NCBI GenBank assembly: GCA_947505245.1
Contig: CANNIZ010000005.1
Location: forward strand, 90,201 to 154,200
Direction: 5' to 3'
Source: Pseudomonadota bacterium
GTDB lineage: Bacteria; Myxococcota_A; UBA796; GCA-2862545
Length of the DNA: 64,000 nt
Positions 47,389-55,930 of this stretch are shown here, piece after piece; position 1 is the first letter of the stretch; every line of letters begins with the position of its first letter. Under the pieces are notes generated by a model. The model was given only the letters and a program-made list of their open reading frames with translations. It did no database searches and was not told where the DNA came from. Made by a program: the position numbers and the translations under genes.

Positions 47389-47580
47389 GGTAGAACGGTC
47401 CTGAAGGGCGCCTTCGCGAAGTAGAACGGCCACGAAGGGCGCTCTCGGTTGTCGCCGGGTGAGGGGCCAACGGCGAAACGCCGAGGATTTGCGCATCTCT
47501 GGAAGGGGTTCGGTGGGGTGACGGACGTCCGGCGACCTTCGTCAGGGTTCTACTTTTCAAAGCAGCCCTTCAAGGGCGTT
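47389..47580. repeat. REP-like repeats upstream of a RAYT-type transposase
   Basis: GTAGAACGG-n-GAAGGGCG occurs twice (from about 47390 and 47421, period 31). An inverted counterpart GTTCTACTT ... GCCCTTCAAGGGCG lies at about 47547-47578. A second direct pair, GACGGACGTCCG and GACGGGCGTCCG, is at 47520-47531 and 47595-47606. This fills most of the gap 47376-47685, which otherwise holds no gene. Confidence 0.65.
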
Positions 47581-47685
47581 TTACTCGCAACCGTGACGGG
47601 CGTCCGTCGACCTCCGTCGATCGGCGATTGACCAACGCCGACTTTGGCTGGCCCGGCGACTGCAGGTGTGGAACGCGGAGGATCG

Positions 47686-48513
47686 ATGTTCCATCTCGTC
47701 GCCCGGGCGCTGCCCCACCGTATGTTGTGGTGGCGCGATACCGACGGCCTTGCCCTGTTCCTTGGGGTGCACCGCGCGTTCCCAGAATTGGTCGCGCTTT
47801 GCGTGATGCCCGACCATGTCCACCTCATCCTGCCGCACGCAGACCCCCAGAACCGGATGCACCGCGCGCTCGCTGGGTATGCGCGGGGGCTCTGCGCGAG
47901 GCGCGGGATTCGAGGGCCGCTGTGGGAGACGCGACCGCCAGCGCAGCCCATCTCTGGGCCAAAGCACGTCAGGCGCACGATCCGGTACGTTCACTTGAAC
48001 CCGTGCCGCGCGGAGCTCGTGGTGGATCCGCTGGCGTGGCCGTTCTCCACACATCGCGACGCGTGTGGGCTTGTTGCGCCGCCTGTGATCGCCGTCGTTC
48101 CCGACCCTGCGTCCTTTCATCGCTTTGTCTCCGCGGATCCGGCTGTGGACGTTTCGGGAACGCCATTCCCGGTCGCCCCGTACGAGCGCGTTCCGATCGA
48201 CGCTGTGGCGGCCGCGGCCGCGGCGATCTGGCGCCAGCCTTTGGACGTGATCTTCGAGCGATCTGCAGCGCGACGCGCCTTCGTTCGGGTCGCGGTGCAC
48301 CTCGGTCATTCTCCGGCAGAGATTGCGGCTGCAACAGGACTGTCGGGTACGGGTCGCCGTCGGATCGCGAAGACGACGCCGCCGGGCCGACGTGTCTACG
48401 ATCCGGTCCTGCGGGCGATCCTCGCGACGATCGGCGACCGGCGGTTCGCGCCTCTCGACGAAGGCGATCACCGCCGCGAGCGGGCGTGGCAGCGCTACGC
48501 CCACCGCCGGTGA
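47686..48513 (+). CDS. REP-associated tyrosine transposase (RAYT)-like HUH protein
   Basis: 275 residues. The Y1 HUH nuclease signature is present: MPDHVHLIL with H44 and H46, then the catalytic Y101 in RYVHLNPCRAE. An FHLVARALPHR-type start is common in the Transposase_17 family. The C-terminal half (~150-275) is helical with an HTH-like stretch HSPAEIAAATGLSG. ATG 47686 has GGAGG immediately upstream; TTG 47644 is less likely. Palindromic repeats upstream support a RAYT/REP pair. It looks intact and single copy in the window. Confidence 0.85.
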   Translation: MFHLVARALPHRMLWWRDTDGLALFLGVHRAFPELVALCVMPDHVHLILPHADPQNRMHRALAGYARGLCARRGIRGPLWETRPPAQPISGPKHVRRTIRYVHLNPCRAELVVDPLAWPFSTHRDACGLVAPPVIAVVPDPASFHRFVSADPAVDVSGTPFPVAPYERVPIDAVAAAAAAIWRQPLDVIFERSAARRAFVRVAVHLGHSPAEIAAATGLSGTGRRRIAKTTPPGRRVYDPVLRAILATIGDRRFAPLDEGDHRRERAWQRYAHRR

Positions 48514-48516
48514 CGT

Positions 48517-48978
48517 TCAGTACGAGCCAGCCCACACCGTCGTGTAGTCGGTAGCTCCATAGGCGTCGTACACCACGAAATCGACGCTGTAGTAGCCGTA
48601 CCAGGGGTCGAGGTACGTGCTGTGGCCGAGCCAGTCGGAGTACCACCGGTACGGATCGTCCGTCGGGTACAGCTCGAAGCTGTCGATGTATTGGTCGGTG
48701 CGGTCGTCGTACACGTCGGCCCACACGCTGGCGATGTCGTACGGACCGTCGGGGTCGTCGACGGTGCTGTCGAAGTACCAGACGTCGTCGTGGAGGCCGG
48801 GGTCCCAGTACACGCCGGCCGCGGCCTCGAAGACGTCGGGCGCGTAGTTGGCGGGCGGCGGAGGCTGCGCGCAGCAGTCGGGTGGGGGCGGTGCGCAACA
48901 GTCGTTGTCCGACGCCTCGTGGATCACGCATCCACCCATCAGGGCGAACACTGGAAGCACTCGAATGAGCTTCGTCAT
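48517..48978 (-). CDS. Small lipoprotein with CC/proline-rich linker
   Basis: 153 residues. Signal ends FALMGGC. The mature N-terminus has the unusual linker DNDCCAPPPPDCCAQPPPP, then a ~110-residue Asp/Tyr-rich beta domain (YWDPGLHDDVWYFDSTVDDP, WYSDWLGHSTYLDPWYGYYSVDF). GGAGGA lies upstream of the ATG. Convergent with the RAYT gene, three bases between stops. Not recognised as a named family. Confidence 0.75.
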   Translation of the reverse strand: MTKLIRVLPVFALMGGCVIHEASDNDCCAPPPPDCCAQPPPPANYAPDVFEAAAGVYWDPGLHDDVWYFDSTVDDPDGPYDIASVWADVYDDRTDQYIDSFELYPTDDPYRWYSDWLGHSTYLDPWYGYYSVDFVVYDAYGATDYTTVWAGSY

Positions 48979-49037
48979 GGGGTTGTCTCCTCCTTGCCTC
49001 CAGAGGACGACCGGACCTATGCGTTATTCACTCCCAC

Positions 49038-50192
49038 ATGAGCCGAGTCCTGCGTTTGAAGATCCCTGGTGACACCGCCTCCGCGATCGCGCGGGGTCAC
49101 CCCTGGGTGTTCCGCGATCGCCCGTTCCGCGCGCCTGTGGGCGCCCTGGTGGACGTCTACGACGACAACGATCGGATCGTCGGGTGGGGCCTCGCCGACG
49201 AGGGACCGATCGCGATTCGCATCCTCGGCCGCGGGTACTCGCCCGATGATGGCGTGGTGCCGATGTTGATCGACCGGATCGTGCGCGCGGATCGCTTCCG
49301 CCAACGACTGATCGGCGATGACACCGACTGCTGGCGCGTGGTGAACGGCGAGGGCGACGGGCTCTCGGGGCTCGTGATCGACCGCTACGCCGATCTTGCC
49401 GTGGTGCGGCTGTACGCGGCGGCGTGGGAGCCCTGGCTCGAGACCATCACGCAGGCGATTCAGAAGCTTCCGTGGGCGAAATCTGCGTTCCGCAGGCTTG
49501 GCGTCGCGCGGGTGGACGGCGGTGAGGGCGGCATGGCGCTGTTCGGCGAGGCACCTCCGGACGTCGTCCTCGTGCGCGAACACGGAATGCGCCTGCTGGT
49601 GCGCCCGCACGTCGGGCAAAAGACGGGCCTGTTTCTCGATCAACGGGAGCACCGCGCGATGGTGCGGCGGTGGGCGTCGGGGCGTGTCACCGCGAACTTG
49701 TTCGCCTACAACGGGGGGTTCAGCGTCGCGGCTGCGCTCGGGGGCGCCACGCGGGTGACCACCGTGGACATCGCGAAGGACGCCGTGGATGACGCGCGCG
49801 AGAACTTCCGACTCAACGGGATCGACCCCGCGGAGCACGAGTTCGTCGCGGCCGACGTGTTCGAGTGGACGCCGAAGGGGGCTGTCGACCTGCTGATCAT
49901 CGACCCGCCGTCGCTCGCGCATGAGCGGAACGCCGAGACTGCCGCGCGCCGCGCCTACCGTCGCCTGCACGAACGCCTCTCGCCGCACGTCTCGAAGGAC
50001 GGTCTGCTCGCGACGTCGTCCTGCACGGGGCGCCTGTCCCATGACGCGTGGCAGAAGGCCGTGATGGAGGGCCTGTCGACGAAGGGGGAGTGGTCGTGGC
50101 ATTGGTCGAGCGGCGAACCCGTCGATCACCCTGTCGCGAGCGGCCATCCCGAGGGAAGGTACCTGAAGTTTGGCCTGCTTCGCCGACGCTGA
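49038..50192 (+). CDS. RlmI-like 23S rRNA (cytosine-5) methyltransferase
   Basis: 384 residues. PUA-like N-terminus (LKIPGDTASAIARGHPWVFRDR), a central EEHEE-type region with VNGEGDGLSGLVIDRYAD, then the SAM domain: GQKTGLFLDQREHR, NLFAYNGGFSVAAALGGA, VTTVDIAKDAVDDARENFRLNG and LLIIDPPSLA. This is the order in RlmI/RlmK-L-type enzymes, which make m5C in 23S rRNA. Exact site specificity is not readable. Confidence 0.88.
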   Translation: MSRVLRLKIPGDTASAIARGHPWVFRDRPFRAPVGALVDVYDDNDRIVGWGLADEGPIAIRILGRGYSPDDGVVPMLIDRIVRADRFRQRLIGDDTDCWRVVNGEGDGLSGLVIDRYADLAVVRLYAAAWEPWLETITQAIQKLPWAKSAFRRLGVARVDGGEGGMALFGEAPPDVVLVREHGMRLLVRPHVGQKTGLFLDQREHRAMVRRWASGRVTANLFAYNGGFSVAAALGGATRVTTVDIAKDAVDDARENFRLNGIDPAEHEFVAADVFEWTPKGAVDLLIIDPPSLAHERNAETAARRAYRRLHERLSPHVSKDGLLATSSCTGRLSHDAWQKAVMEGLSTKGEWSWHWSSGEPVDHPVASGHPEGRYLKFGLLRRR

Positions 50193-50237
50193 CCTGCGAG
50201 CAGTTGGGGCTTGACGATGGCCCCCTCCGTGTGCTTT

Positions 50238-50300
50238 AAGGGTGGCGACGCTGGTCTCCTGGGGCCGGCCACCCTTCCCGCTCAATGCGGTTCTATTTTT
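50238..50300 (+). terminator. Hairpins and T-rich tail after the RlmI-like gene
   Basis: Perfect nine-base arms AAGGGTGGC (50238-50246) and GCCACCCTT (50268-50276), then a small CCGC/GCGG hairpin (50278-50290) directly followed by TTCTATTTTT. The second unit fits a short Rho-independent terminator. The rest of 50193-50447 is non-coding; it also holds GAGTGA/TCACTC near 50402-50417 in the leader of the next gene. Confidence 0.55.
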
Positions 50301-50447
50301 CGTCATTCCCGCCCAAGGCGGACCCTTTCACCCCTAACCCCTCGCGTCCGGAGCCCGGTTGAACGTGAAAACGATCCCGGCGACCGTACCGACCGTATGT
50401 GTGAGTGATCCGTCACTCGCGTTCCCGCTCCTTCGAGCGCGGGGGAC

Positions 50448-52139
50448 ATGGAGCACGCCGTGTCCTCACCGAAGAATTCTTCCCCCGCTACGGGCGGGAA
50501 CCCCAACCGCACCGAAGGCAAGCGCGACGGCAAGCATCGCTCAGAGCGCGGCTCGCGCCACAGCGGCAACGACGCGGCGCCACGCGCCGTAGGTTCCGAG
50601 ATCATCTGCAACATCACGGGGACTGAGACCCGGGTTGCAGTCCTCGAACACGGCCAGCTCGTCGAACTGCAGGTCGATCGCGGCGACAACCGCGGGTTCG
50701 TGGGCAACGTGTACCTGGGGCGCGTCGTGCGCGTGCTGCCGGGCATGCAGGCCGCGTTCGTGGACATCGGCCTGGAACGGGCCGCGTTCCTGTACGTCGG
50801 CGACATCTACCCCGACCTGCTCGACATGCATCACAAAGGCGAGCGCGAGGAGATCAGCGATCGCCTCGAAGCCGTCGCGCCGGAAGAGGCCGAAGAGAGC
50901 GAGGAGGTCCCGCGCGCAACAGCCAAGGCCGGCCTGCCGAACATTCAGGATCTGCTCAAAGAAGGCCAGGAGATCGTCGTCCAGGTCGCGAAGGACCCGA
51001 TCGGGACGAAGGGCGCACGGCTCACCACGCACGTCGCGCTGCCCGGCCGCTACATCGTGTACATGCCCACGGTCGAGCACGTCGGCATCTCGCGCCGGAT
51101 CGAGAAGGACAAGGAGCGCCGACGCCTGCGCGACTTCGTCGAGCTGCACCGCCCCAAGGGCGCGGGCTTCATTGTGCGCACGGTGTGCGAGAACCAGCCG
51201 GTCGAGAACCTCACGGCGGACATGGAGTTCCTGCTCAAGTCGTGGGAGCGCGTTCAGGAGGCGTGCAAGACCAAGCGCGCGCCTTCGTTGCTGCACTCCG
51301 AATACGGCCTCGTGATGCGGTCGGTGCGCGACCTGTTCGACGACAACGTCGAACGGCTGGTGATCGACGACAAGAAGGTGTTCGACGACGTCCGCAATTT
51401 CATGGCGGACTTCATGCCGAAGCACAAGGAGCGGGTGCACTACTACCGCGGCGCGGAGCCTGTGTACGACACGTTCGGCGTCGAGATGCAGATCCAGCGC
51501 TCGCTCGGGCGCAAGGTGTGGCTCAAGTCGGGCGGCTACCTCGTCATCGATCAGACCGAAGCGCTCATGGCGATCGACGTCAACTCTGGCAAGTTCGTAG
51601 GCAGCAGCAGCCTCGAAGAGACGACGCTGCAGACCAACCTCGAGGCCGTCGAAGAGGTCGTCGCCCAGCTGAAGCTGCGCAACATGGGCGGCATCATCAT
51701 CATCGATTTCATCGACATGGACCGCGAGCAGAACCGCGACAAGGTCTACAAGCTGCTCGAAGAGGCGCTGAAGAAGGACCGCGCGCGCACGAACGTGCTG
51801 CGCATCAGCGAGCTGGGCCTCGTGGAGATGACGCGCAAGCGCGTTCAGGAAGGCCTTGATCGCTACTTCAACGAGACCTGCCCGACGTGCAACGGCACCT
51901 CCGTGGTGCGCTCGCGCAGCACGATGTGCTTCGACATCCTCCGCGAGGTGCAGCGCGAAGCCGTGCGCGCGCCGAACGCGAAGGCGATCTACGTGAACGC
52001 GAGCCCGACGGTGGCGGACATCTTGTACGGCGCGCAGTTCACGGACCTCGAGACGGTCGAGAAGCTCGTCAATCGGCGCATCGTGGTGCGGGCGCTCGCG
52101 CACTACCATCCCGAGCAGTACGAGGTTTACGGGAAGTGA
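50448..52139 (+). CDS. Ribonuclease E/G family endoribonuclease
   Basis: 563 residues. A charged, Ser/Arg-rich N-terminal tail (~1-48) precedes an S1 domain (VGNVYLGRVVRVLPGMQAAFVDIG) carrying an acidic insert near residues 125-160. The DNase I-like catalytic core includes AIDVNSGKFVG and IIIIDFIDMDRE, and the zinc-link is CPTCNG. It lacks the long disordered C-terminal half of E. coli RNase E, so it is closer to RNase G in size. Processes rRNA and mRNA in the cytoplasm. Confidence 0.93.
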   Translation: MEHAVSSPKNSSPATGGNPNRTEGKRDGKHRSERGSRHSGNDAAPRAVGSEIICNITGTETRVAVLEHGQLVELQVDRGDNRGFVGNVYLGRVVRVLPGMQAAFVDIGLERAAFLYVGDIYPDLLDMHHKGEREEISDRLEAVAPEEAEESEEVPRATAKAGLPNIQDLLKEGQEIVVQVAKDPIGTKGARLTTHVALPGRYIVYMPTVEHVGISRRIEKDKERRRLRDFVELHRPKGAGFIVRTVCENQPVENLTADMEFLLKSWERVQEACKTKRAPSLLHSEYGLVMRSVRDLFDDNVERLVIDDKKVFDDVRNFMADFMPKHKERVHYYRGAEPVYDTFGVEMQIQRSLGRKVWLKSGGYLVIDQTEALMAIDVNSGKFVGSSSLEETTLQTNLEAVEEVVAQLKLRNMGGIIIIDFIDMDREQNRDKVYKLLEEALKKDRARTNVLRISELGLVEMTRKRVQEGLDRYFNETCPTCNGTSVVRSRSTMCFDILREVQREAVRAPNAKAIYVNASPTVADILYGAQFTDLETVEKLVNRRIVVRALAHYHPEQYEVYGK

Positions 52140-52189
52140 TCTCCTTGTTTCCCGGCCGCTGCGCGGCCTCCCCACCCCAAACCCCCCGT

Positions 52190-52216
52190 CCCCCTTTCCC
52201 CGGGTGGGAAAGGGGG
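52190..52216. repeat. C/G-homopolymeric inverted repeat
   Basis: CCCCCTTTCCC (52190-52200), a five-base loop and GGGAAAGGGGG (52206-52216), in the 103-base gap before the PgsA-like gene; the G-run continues for three more bases. A GGCCGC/GCGGCC hairpin lies just upstream (52154-52168). Could terminate the RNase gene or be a dispersed palindrome; no T-run follows. Confidence 0.7.
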
Positions 52217-52242
52217 GGGAGGCCCGCGCAGCGAGCGAAGTC

Positions 52243-52860
52243 ATGACGGAAGCTCCGGCGCCCTCACGCGCTCCGATCGATCCGAACGTGATCACGTCGA
52301 TTCGGCTGCCCTTGGCGCCGCTCGTCGTGTTGGCGCTGTACACCGAGACGGCTTGGGGCGTCGCGCTCGCGGCCGTGTTGGCGCTCGCGCTGGAGATGAC
52401 GGATCTGGCGGACGGCTGGGTGGCGCGCAAATACGGCGCCGTGACGGACTTCGGCAAGCTGTACGACCCGTTCTCGGACGCGTTCACGCGGTACACGCTG
52501 TTCCTCGGCCTGTACGCGGTGCACGTGGCCGATCTTTGGATGGTGATCGCGATCTTCTGGCGCGACGCGTCCGTGAGCTTCTTCCGGCAGGTCGCGGCGA
52601 CGCGCAACGTGGTGATGGCGGCCCGTCAGAGCGGCAAGATCAAGGCCGTCGTCCAGGGCGTCGGCACGCAGATCGTGTTCATCGCGCTCGTCGTCGGCAA
52701 GCTCGTCCCGGCCCAGACGGAGCATGCGGCCCAGGTGGCGTGGGGCACGATGCTGATCGTGACGGTGGTGACGATCTGGTCGTTCTTCGACTACTTCGTC
52801 GGCCACTTCCCGCTGCTGCGCGACGCCTGGACGAACCGCCCGGTCAAGCGGGACTCGTAG
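52243..52860 (+). CDS. CDP-alcohol phosphatidyltransferase, PgsA-like
   Basis: 205-residue membrane enzyme of phospholipid head-group synthesis. The full signature DGx2ARx8Gx3Dx3D is present: D57-G58, A61-R62, G71, D75, D79 (DGWVARKYGAVTDFGKLYD then PFSD). Four or five membrane segments. ATG 52243 is chosen since it begins the family-like region; a start at 52204 would be in the G-run. Phosphatidylglycerophosphate synthase is the likeliest activity. pyrD follows after two bases. Confidence 0.88.
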   Translation: MTEAPAPSRAPIDPNVITSIRLPLAPLVVLALYTETAWGVALAAVLALALEMTDLADGWVARKYGAVTDFGKLYDPFSDAFTRYTLFLGLYAVHVADLWMVIAIFWRDASVSFFRQVAATRNVVMAARQSGKIKAVVQGVGTQIVFIALVVGKLVPAQTEHAAQVAWGTMLIVTVVTIWSFFDYFVGHFPLLRDAWTNRPVKRDS

Positions 52861-52862
52861 CG

Positions 52863-53861
52863 ATGTGGCCCCTCGTCCGATCCGTGTTGTTCCTGCTCGA
52901 CGCGGAGCACGCGCACGAGCTCACGATCGGGGCGATCGCAGCGGCCCCGCGGGCGTGGGGCTCGCTGTTCACCGCGGCGATCGGGTCGGTCCCATCAAAG
53001 CCGTCGCGGCCGTTCGGGGTAGAGCTCGCGAACCCCATCGGCCTGGCGGCGGGCCTCGACAAGGACGGTCGCGCCGCGCTGTTCTGGCCCGCGCTCGGGT
53101 TCGGTTTCGTCGAGGTGGGCACGGTCACCGCCCACGCGCAGCCTGGAAACGAGCGGCCGCGCCTGTTCCGCTTGCCGGACGATCGCGCGCTGATCAACCG
53201 GATGGGGTTCAACAACCACGGCAGTCAGGCGCTCGCGGACAGGCTGCGCGCGTTGAAGGACGCCGGGCGCTGGCCCCGCGTGCCGCTCGGCGCGAACATC
53301 GGCAAGAGCAAGCTCACCCCGAACGAAGACGCCGCGCAGGACTACGTGACGAGCGTGACGCGCCTGCGGGGGCTCGCGGACTGGTTCACGGTCAACGTGT
53401 CGTCGCCGAACACGCCGGGCCTGCGCGACCTCCAGGACAAGGACGTGCTCGCGCGGCTGCTTCCCGCGGTGAAGGCTGCGGCCGGCGACACGCCGGTGTT
53501 GTTGAAGCTCGCGCCGGATCTGGAGGACGACGCGATCGGCGCGGCGGTTGATCTTGCCGTGGAGCACGGGTTCGCCGGCGTCGTCGCGACGAACACGACC
53601 ATCACCCGCACCGGGCTTCGCACCGATCCCGGCCAGGCCGGTGGCCTTTCGGGGGCGCCGCTCCGGCCGCTCGCGCGCGCGAAGATCGCGGTCGCGCTGA
53701 AGGCGGCGGCAGGCCGCATCCCGATCGTCGGCGCGGGCGGGGTGTCCGAGCCCGAGCACGCGCGCGACCTGCTCGCGCTCGGGTGTTGCGCGGTGCAGGT
53801 GTACACCGGCCTGATCTACGAGGGGCCGGGGTTGCCGGCGCGCCTCGTGCGGGCGCTCTAG
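52863..53861 (+). CDS. pyrD: Dihydroorotate dehydrogenase (quinone), class 2
   Basis: Fourth step of pyrimidine synthesis at the inner membrane. 332 residues. N-terminal amphipathic helices typical of class 2, NPIGLAAGLDKDG (FMN), RMGFNNHG, the catalytic-serine segment NVSSPNTPGL, VVATNTTITR and GAGGVSEPEHA. ATG 52863 directly follows the previous stop. Its TAG overlaps the stop of the convergent metallophosphatase at a shared CTAG. Confidence 0.96.
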   Translation: MWPLVRSVLFLLDAEHAHELTIGAIAAAPRAWGSLFTAAIGSVPSKPSRPFGVELANPIGLAAGLDKDGRAALFWPALGFGFVEVGTVTAHAQPGNERPRLFRLPDDRALINRMGFNNHGSQALADRLRALKDAGRWPRVPLGANIGKSKLTPNEDAAQDYVTSVTRLRGLADWFTVNVSSPNTPGLRDLQDKDVLARLLPAVKAAAGDTPVLLKLAPDLEDDAIGAAVDLAVEHGFAGVVATNTTITRTGLRTDPGQAGGLSGAPLRPLARAKIAVALKAAAGRIPIVGAGGVSEPEHARDLLALGCCAVQVYTGLIYEGPGLPARLVRAL

Positions 53862-54805
53862 CCGTCCTGGACGCCGTTCTCGTCGACGAACGCGATCGTG
53901 ACGTCCTTCCCGCGGATCTGGACCCACACGAACCCCGGATTCGCCGTCACGAACGCAGGCGTGTTCCCGTGCCCGACCACGCGGGTGGGCTTGGCCGCGG
54001 CGCCCGAGATCACGAACGCGCTGCCACAGGTGTCGATCCGCTCACGGACGTGGTCGTGGCCGGTGAGCACGAGGGCGAATCGGCCGCAGACCTGCTGCTC
54101 GTAGAATCGCTCGAGCGCTCCGCCCGAAAGCCACGGCACGCCAGGCAGGCCTTGGTAGGCGCCGGCGTTGCCGTGCGGGCCGTCGGACCGGTAGGGGTGG
54201 TGCCCGAGGAGGACGTGTACCGGCCGATCGTCAGGGAGTGAGTCGAGGAAGTCCGCCTGTTTTCCGTCGCCGTACCAGAAGATGTCCGTGGTGTCGATCG
54301 CGGCGAACCGGGCGGGGCCAGCGGCGAAGGTGTAGGTGGGCGAGGGGAGCACGAAGTCGGTTCGCTTGCGGGCCCACGCGAGCTCGTTCGCGGCATGCGA
54401 CTCCATCGTCGAGTCGCCGTAGTCGTGGTTGCCGAGGACCGCGTACCACACGAGGCCGCCGCGCGTGAGCGGGGCGATGACCTCGTCCATGCGCGGGTCA
54501 TCGGCGGATGCGGGGCCGCGCGGGTACAGGTTGTCGCCGAGCAGGACCCCGAAATCGCAGGGGTGGGACCCACACCAGGTCATGATCGAGGCGGCGACGC
54601 GATCGAGGTGCGGCGTGCGCTCGCCTGCGTCGCCGAGAGCGATGAACGACACGGCGTCGGGCTCACGCGTCGCGACCACGCCGAGATCAACATGGGCGGG
54701 TCGGGTGGCGAACGCGTGGGACCCGAAGCCGGTCCACACCTCCCCGAGCAGCGCTGCACTCGCAACGAGTCCGACCGCGACGCGCGCGCGGACGCTTAGA
54801 ACGAT
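53858..54805 (-). CDS. Secreted metallophosphatase (copy 2), start uncertain
   Basis: About 315 residues. A signal-peptide-like start (RARVAVGLVASAALLGEVW ... HAFA) precedes a calcineurin-type phosphoesterase domain: SFIALGDAGE, GVLLGDNLYPRG, LGNHDYGDST, LGHHPYRSDGPHGNAG, LTGHDHVRERI. It is a tandem relative of the next gene upstream and overlaps it. No ATG, GTG or TTG stands between the upstream stop and the signal peptide; ATC at 54805 is my placeholder start, a GTG at 54739 would cut the signal. The C-terminal stop is shared with pyrD. Confidence 0.75.
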   Translation of the reverse strand: MVLSVRARVAVGLVASAALLGEVWTGFGSHAFATRPAHVDLGVVATREPDAVSFIALGDAGERTPHLDRVAASIMTWCGSHPCDFGVLLGDNLYPRGPASADDPRMDEVIAPLTRGGLVWYAVLGNHDYGDSTMESHAANELAWARKRTDFVLPSPTYTFAAGPARFAAIDTTDIFWYGDGKQADFLDSLPDDRPVHVLLGHHPYRSDGPHGNAGAYQGLPGVPWLSGGALERFYEQQVCGRFALVLTGHDHVRERIDTCGSAFVISGAAAKPTRVVGHGNTPAFVTANPGFVWVQIRGKDVTIAFVDENGVQDG

Positions 54806-55872
54806 GCGACACCCTCGTGCTGCATCGTGCCGTTCTTGTCGTAGAACGCGAGCCGGACGTCCGTGCCGGTGATCTCGACCCACACGAAGCCTTCGGAGGT
54901 GAAGTCCTCGAAATTCGAGAGGTTGCCGCGCTCGGCGTTGTCGGTGAGCTTGCTGCCCGATCCGCTCACGACGAATTCCGTGTTGCACGTGGCGGGGGGC
55001 GCAAGCCACTGACGATCGTGGTCGTGGCCGGAGAAGTAGATGTCGGCCATGTCGCAGACGTGCCCGTCGAAGAACTCCTTGACGTAGTCGCCGCGCGGGA
55101 TGTCGACGAGCGGGATCCAGTCGGCGAGGCCCTCGTATTCACCGGCGTTTCCGTGCTTTCCGTTGCTGACGTAAGGGTGATGGCCGAACGCGACGCGCAG
55201 CCGCGCAGGCTCGGCCCAGCGGTCTTCGATCCACGCCTCCTGGTCTTCGGCTCCCATCAGACTGCCGTACAGGCTGTACAGGATCGCGTTCGTGTCGAGC
55301 GCAACGAACTGGACGTCGTCCACCATGAAGCTGTAGAAGTTGTTCGGCATGCGCCACTTGTCGGACTGATCGCTGTACGCGACCTCGTAGTCGAGCTTCC
55401 AAAACTCGATGCCGATGCCCTCTCCGCCGTAGTCGTGGTTGCCGCCGGCGACGTAAAACGGCATGTCGAGGTCGGCGTAGGGGATCTCGAACTTGTCCTG
55501 GAACTGGTCGTCGTCGACGCCCGAGACGCCCGTCGGGTAGAAGTTGTCGCCGAGCAACATGCCGAAGTCGCACCCGCGCGCAGCACACACCGTCACCATC
55601 GCGTCGGCCACGGCGTACTGGGCCGCGTTGCCCTCGCCGGTGTCGCCGAGCGCGACGAACCGGATCGGTACCGCGTCTGCATCGGTGTCCGCGTCGGTAT
55701 CGGCATCGCTGTCTGCGTCGGTATCGGCGTCGCTGTCTGCGTCCGTATCGGCATCGCTGTCTGCGTCGGTATCGGCGTCCCCGGTCGCGTCGGTCTCGCT
55801 CGTGTCGAGCGGGATCAGGAGGTCATCTTTTCGGCACGCGAACAGCACCACCAGCAGGCCAACACGACGCAT
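54796..55872 (-). CDS. Metallophosphatase lipoprotein with DADSDADT linker (copy 1)
   Basis: 358 residues. Signal MRRVGLLVVLFAC with lipobox cysteine 13. Residues ~25-70 are a repeating Asp-Ala-Asp-Ser/Thr linker encoded by 24-base tandem repeats. The catalytic domain has RFVALGDTGEG, GMLLGDNFYPTG, AGGNHDYGGEG, FGHHPYVSNGKHGNAG and FSGHDHDRQW, all metal-binding motifs of calcineurin-type phosphoesterases. ATG 55872 has GAGG five bases upstream; ATG 55890 is an alternative. Phosphatase substrate unknown. Confidence 0.85.
   Translation of the reverse strand: MRRVGLLVVLFACRKDDLLIPLDTSETDATGDADTDADSDADTDADSDADTDADSDADTDADTDADAVPIRFVALGDTGEGNAAQYAVADAMVTVCAARGCDFGMLLGDNFYPTGVSGVDDDQFQDKFEIPYADLDMPFYVAGGNHDYGGEGIGIEFWKLDYEVAYSDQSDKWRMPNNFYSFMVDDVQFVALDTNAILYSLYGSLMGAEDQEAWIEDRWAEPARLRVAFGHHPYVSNGKHGNAGEYEGLADWIPLVDIPRGDYVKEFFDGHVCDMADIYFSGHDHDRQWLAPPATCNTEFVVSGSGSKLTDNAERGNLSNFEDFTSEGFVWVEITGTDVRLAFYDKNGTMQHEGVASF
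55697..55780. repeat. Coding 24-bp tandem repeat (DADT/DADS linker)
   Basis: Three and a half 24-base units starting at 55697, 55721 and 55745 (each GTATCGGCxTCGCTGTCTGC plus four bases on the plus strand), with a half unit to 55780. They encode the alternating DADTDADS linker of the metallophosphatase lipoprotein. Such repeats can change copy number by slippage without shifting frame. Confidence 0.95.
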
Positions 55873-55930
55873 CCGCACCTCGGGTCCCATCTTATCCCGC
55901 CTGGCGTTAGGCTTCGGCGGCGAGGTGTAG

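Noticed and set aside
55697..55780. CRISPR array from 24-bp repeats
   Set aside because: Repeats are contiguous and coding (DADT/DADS linker).
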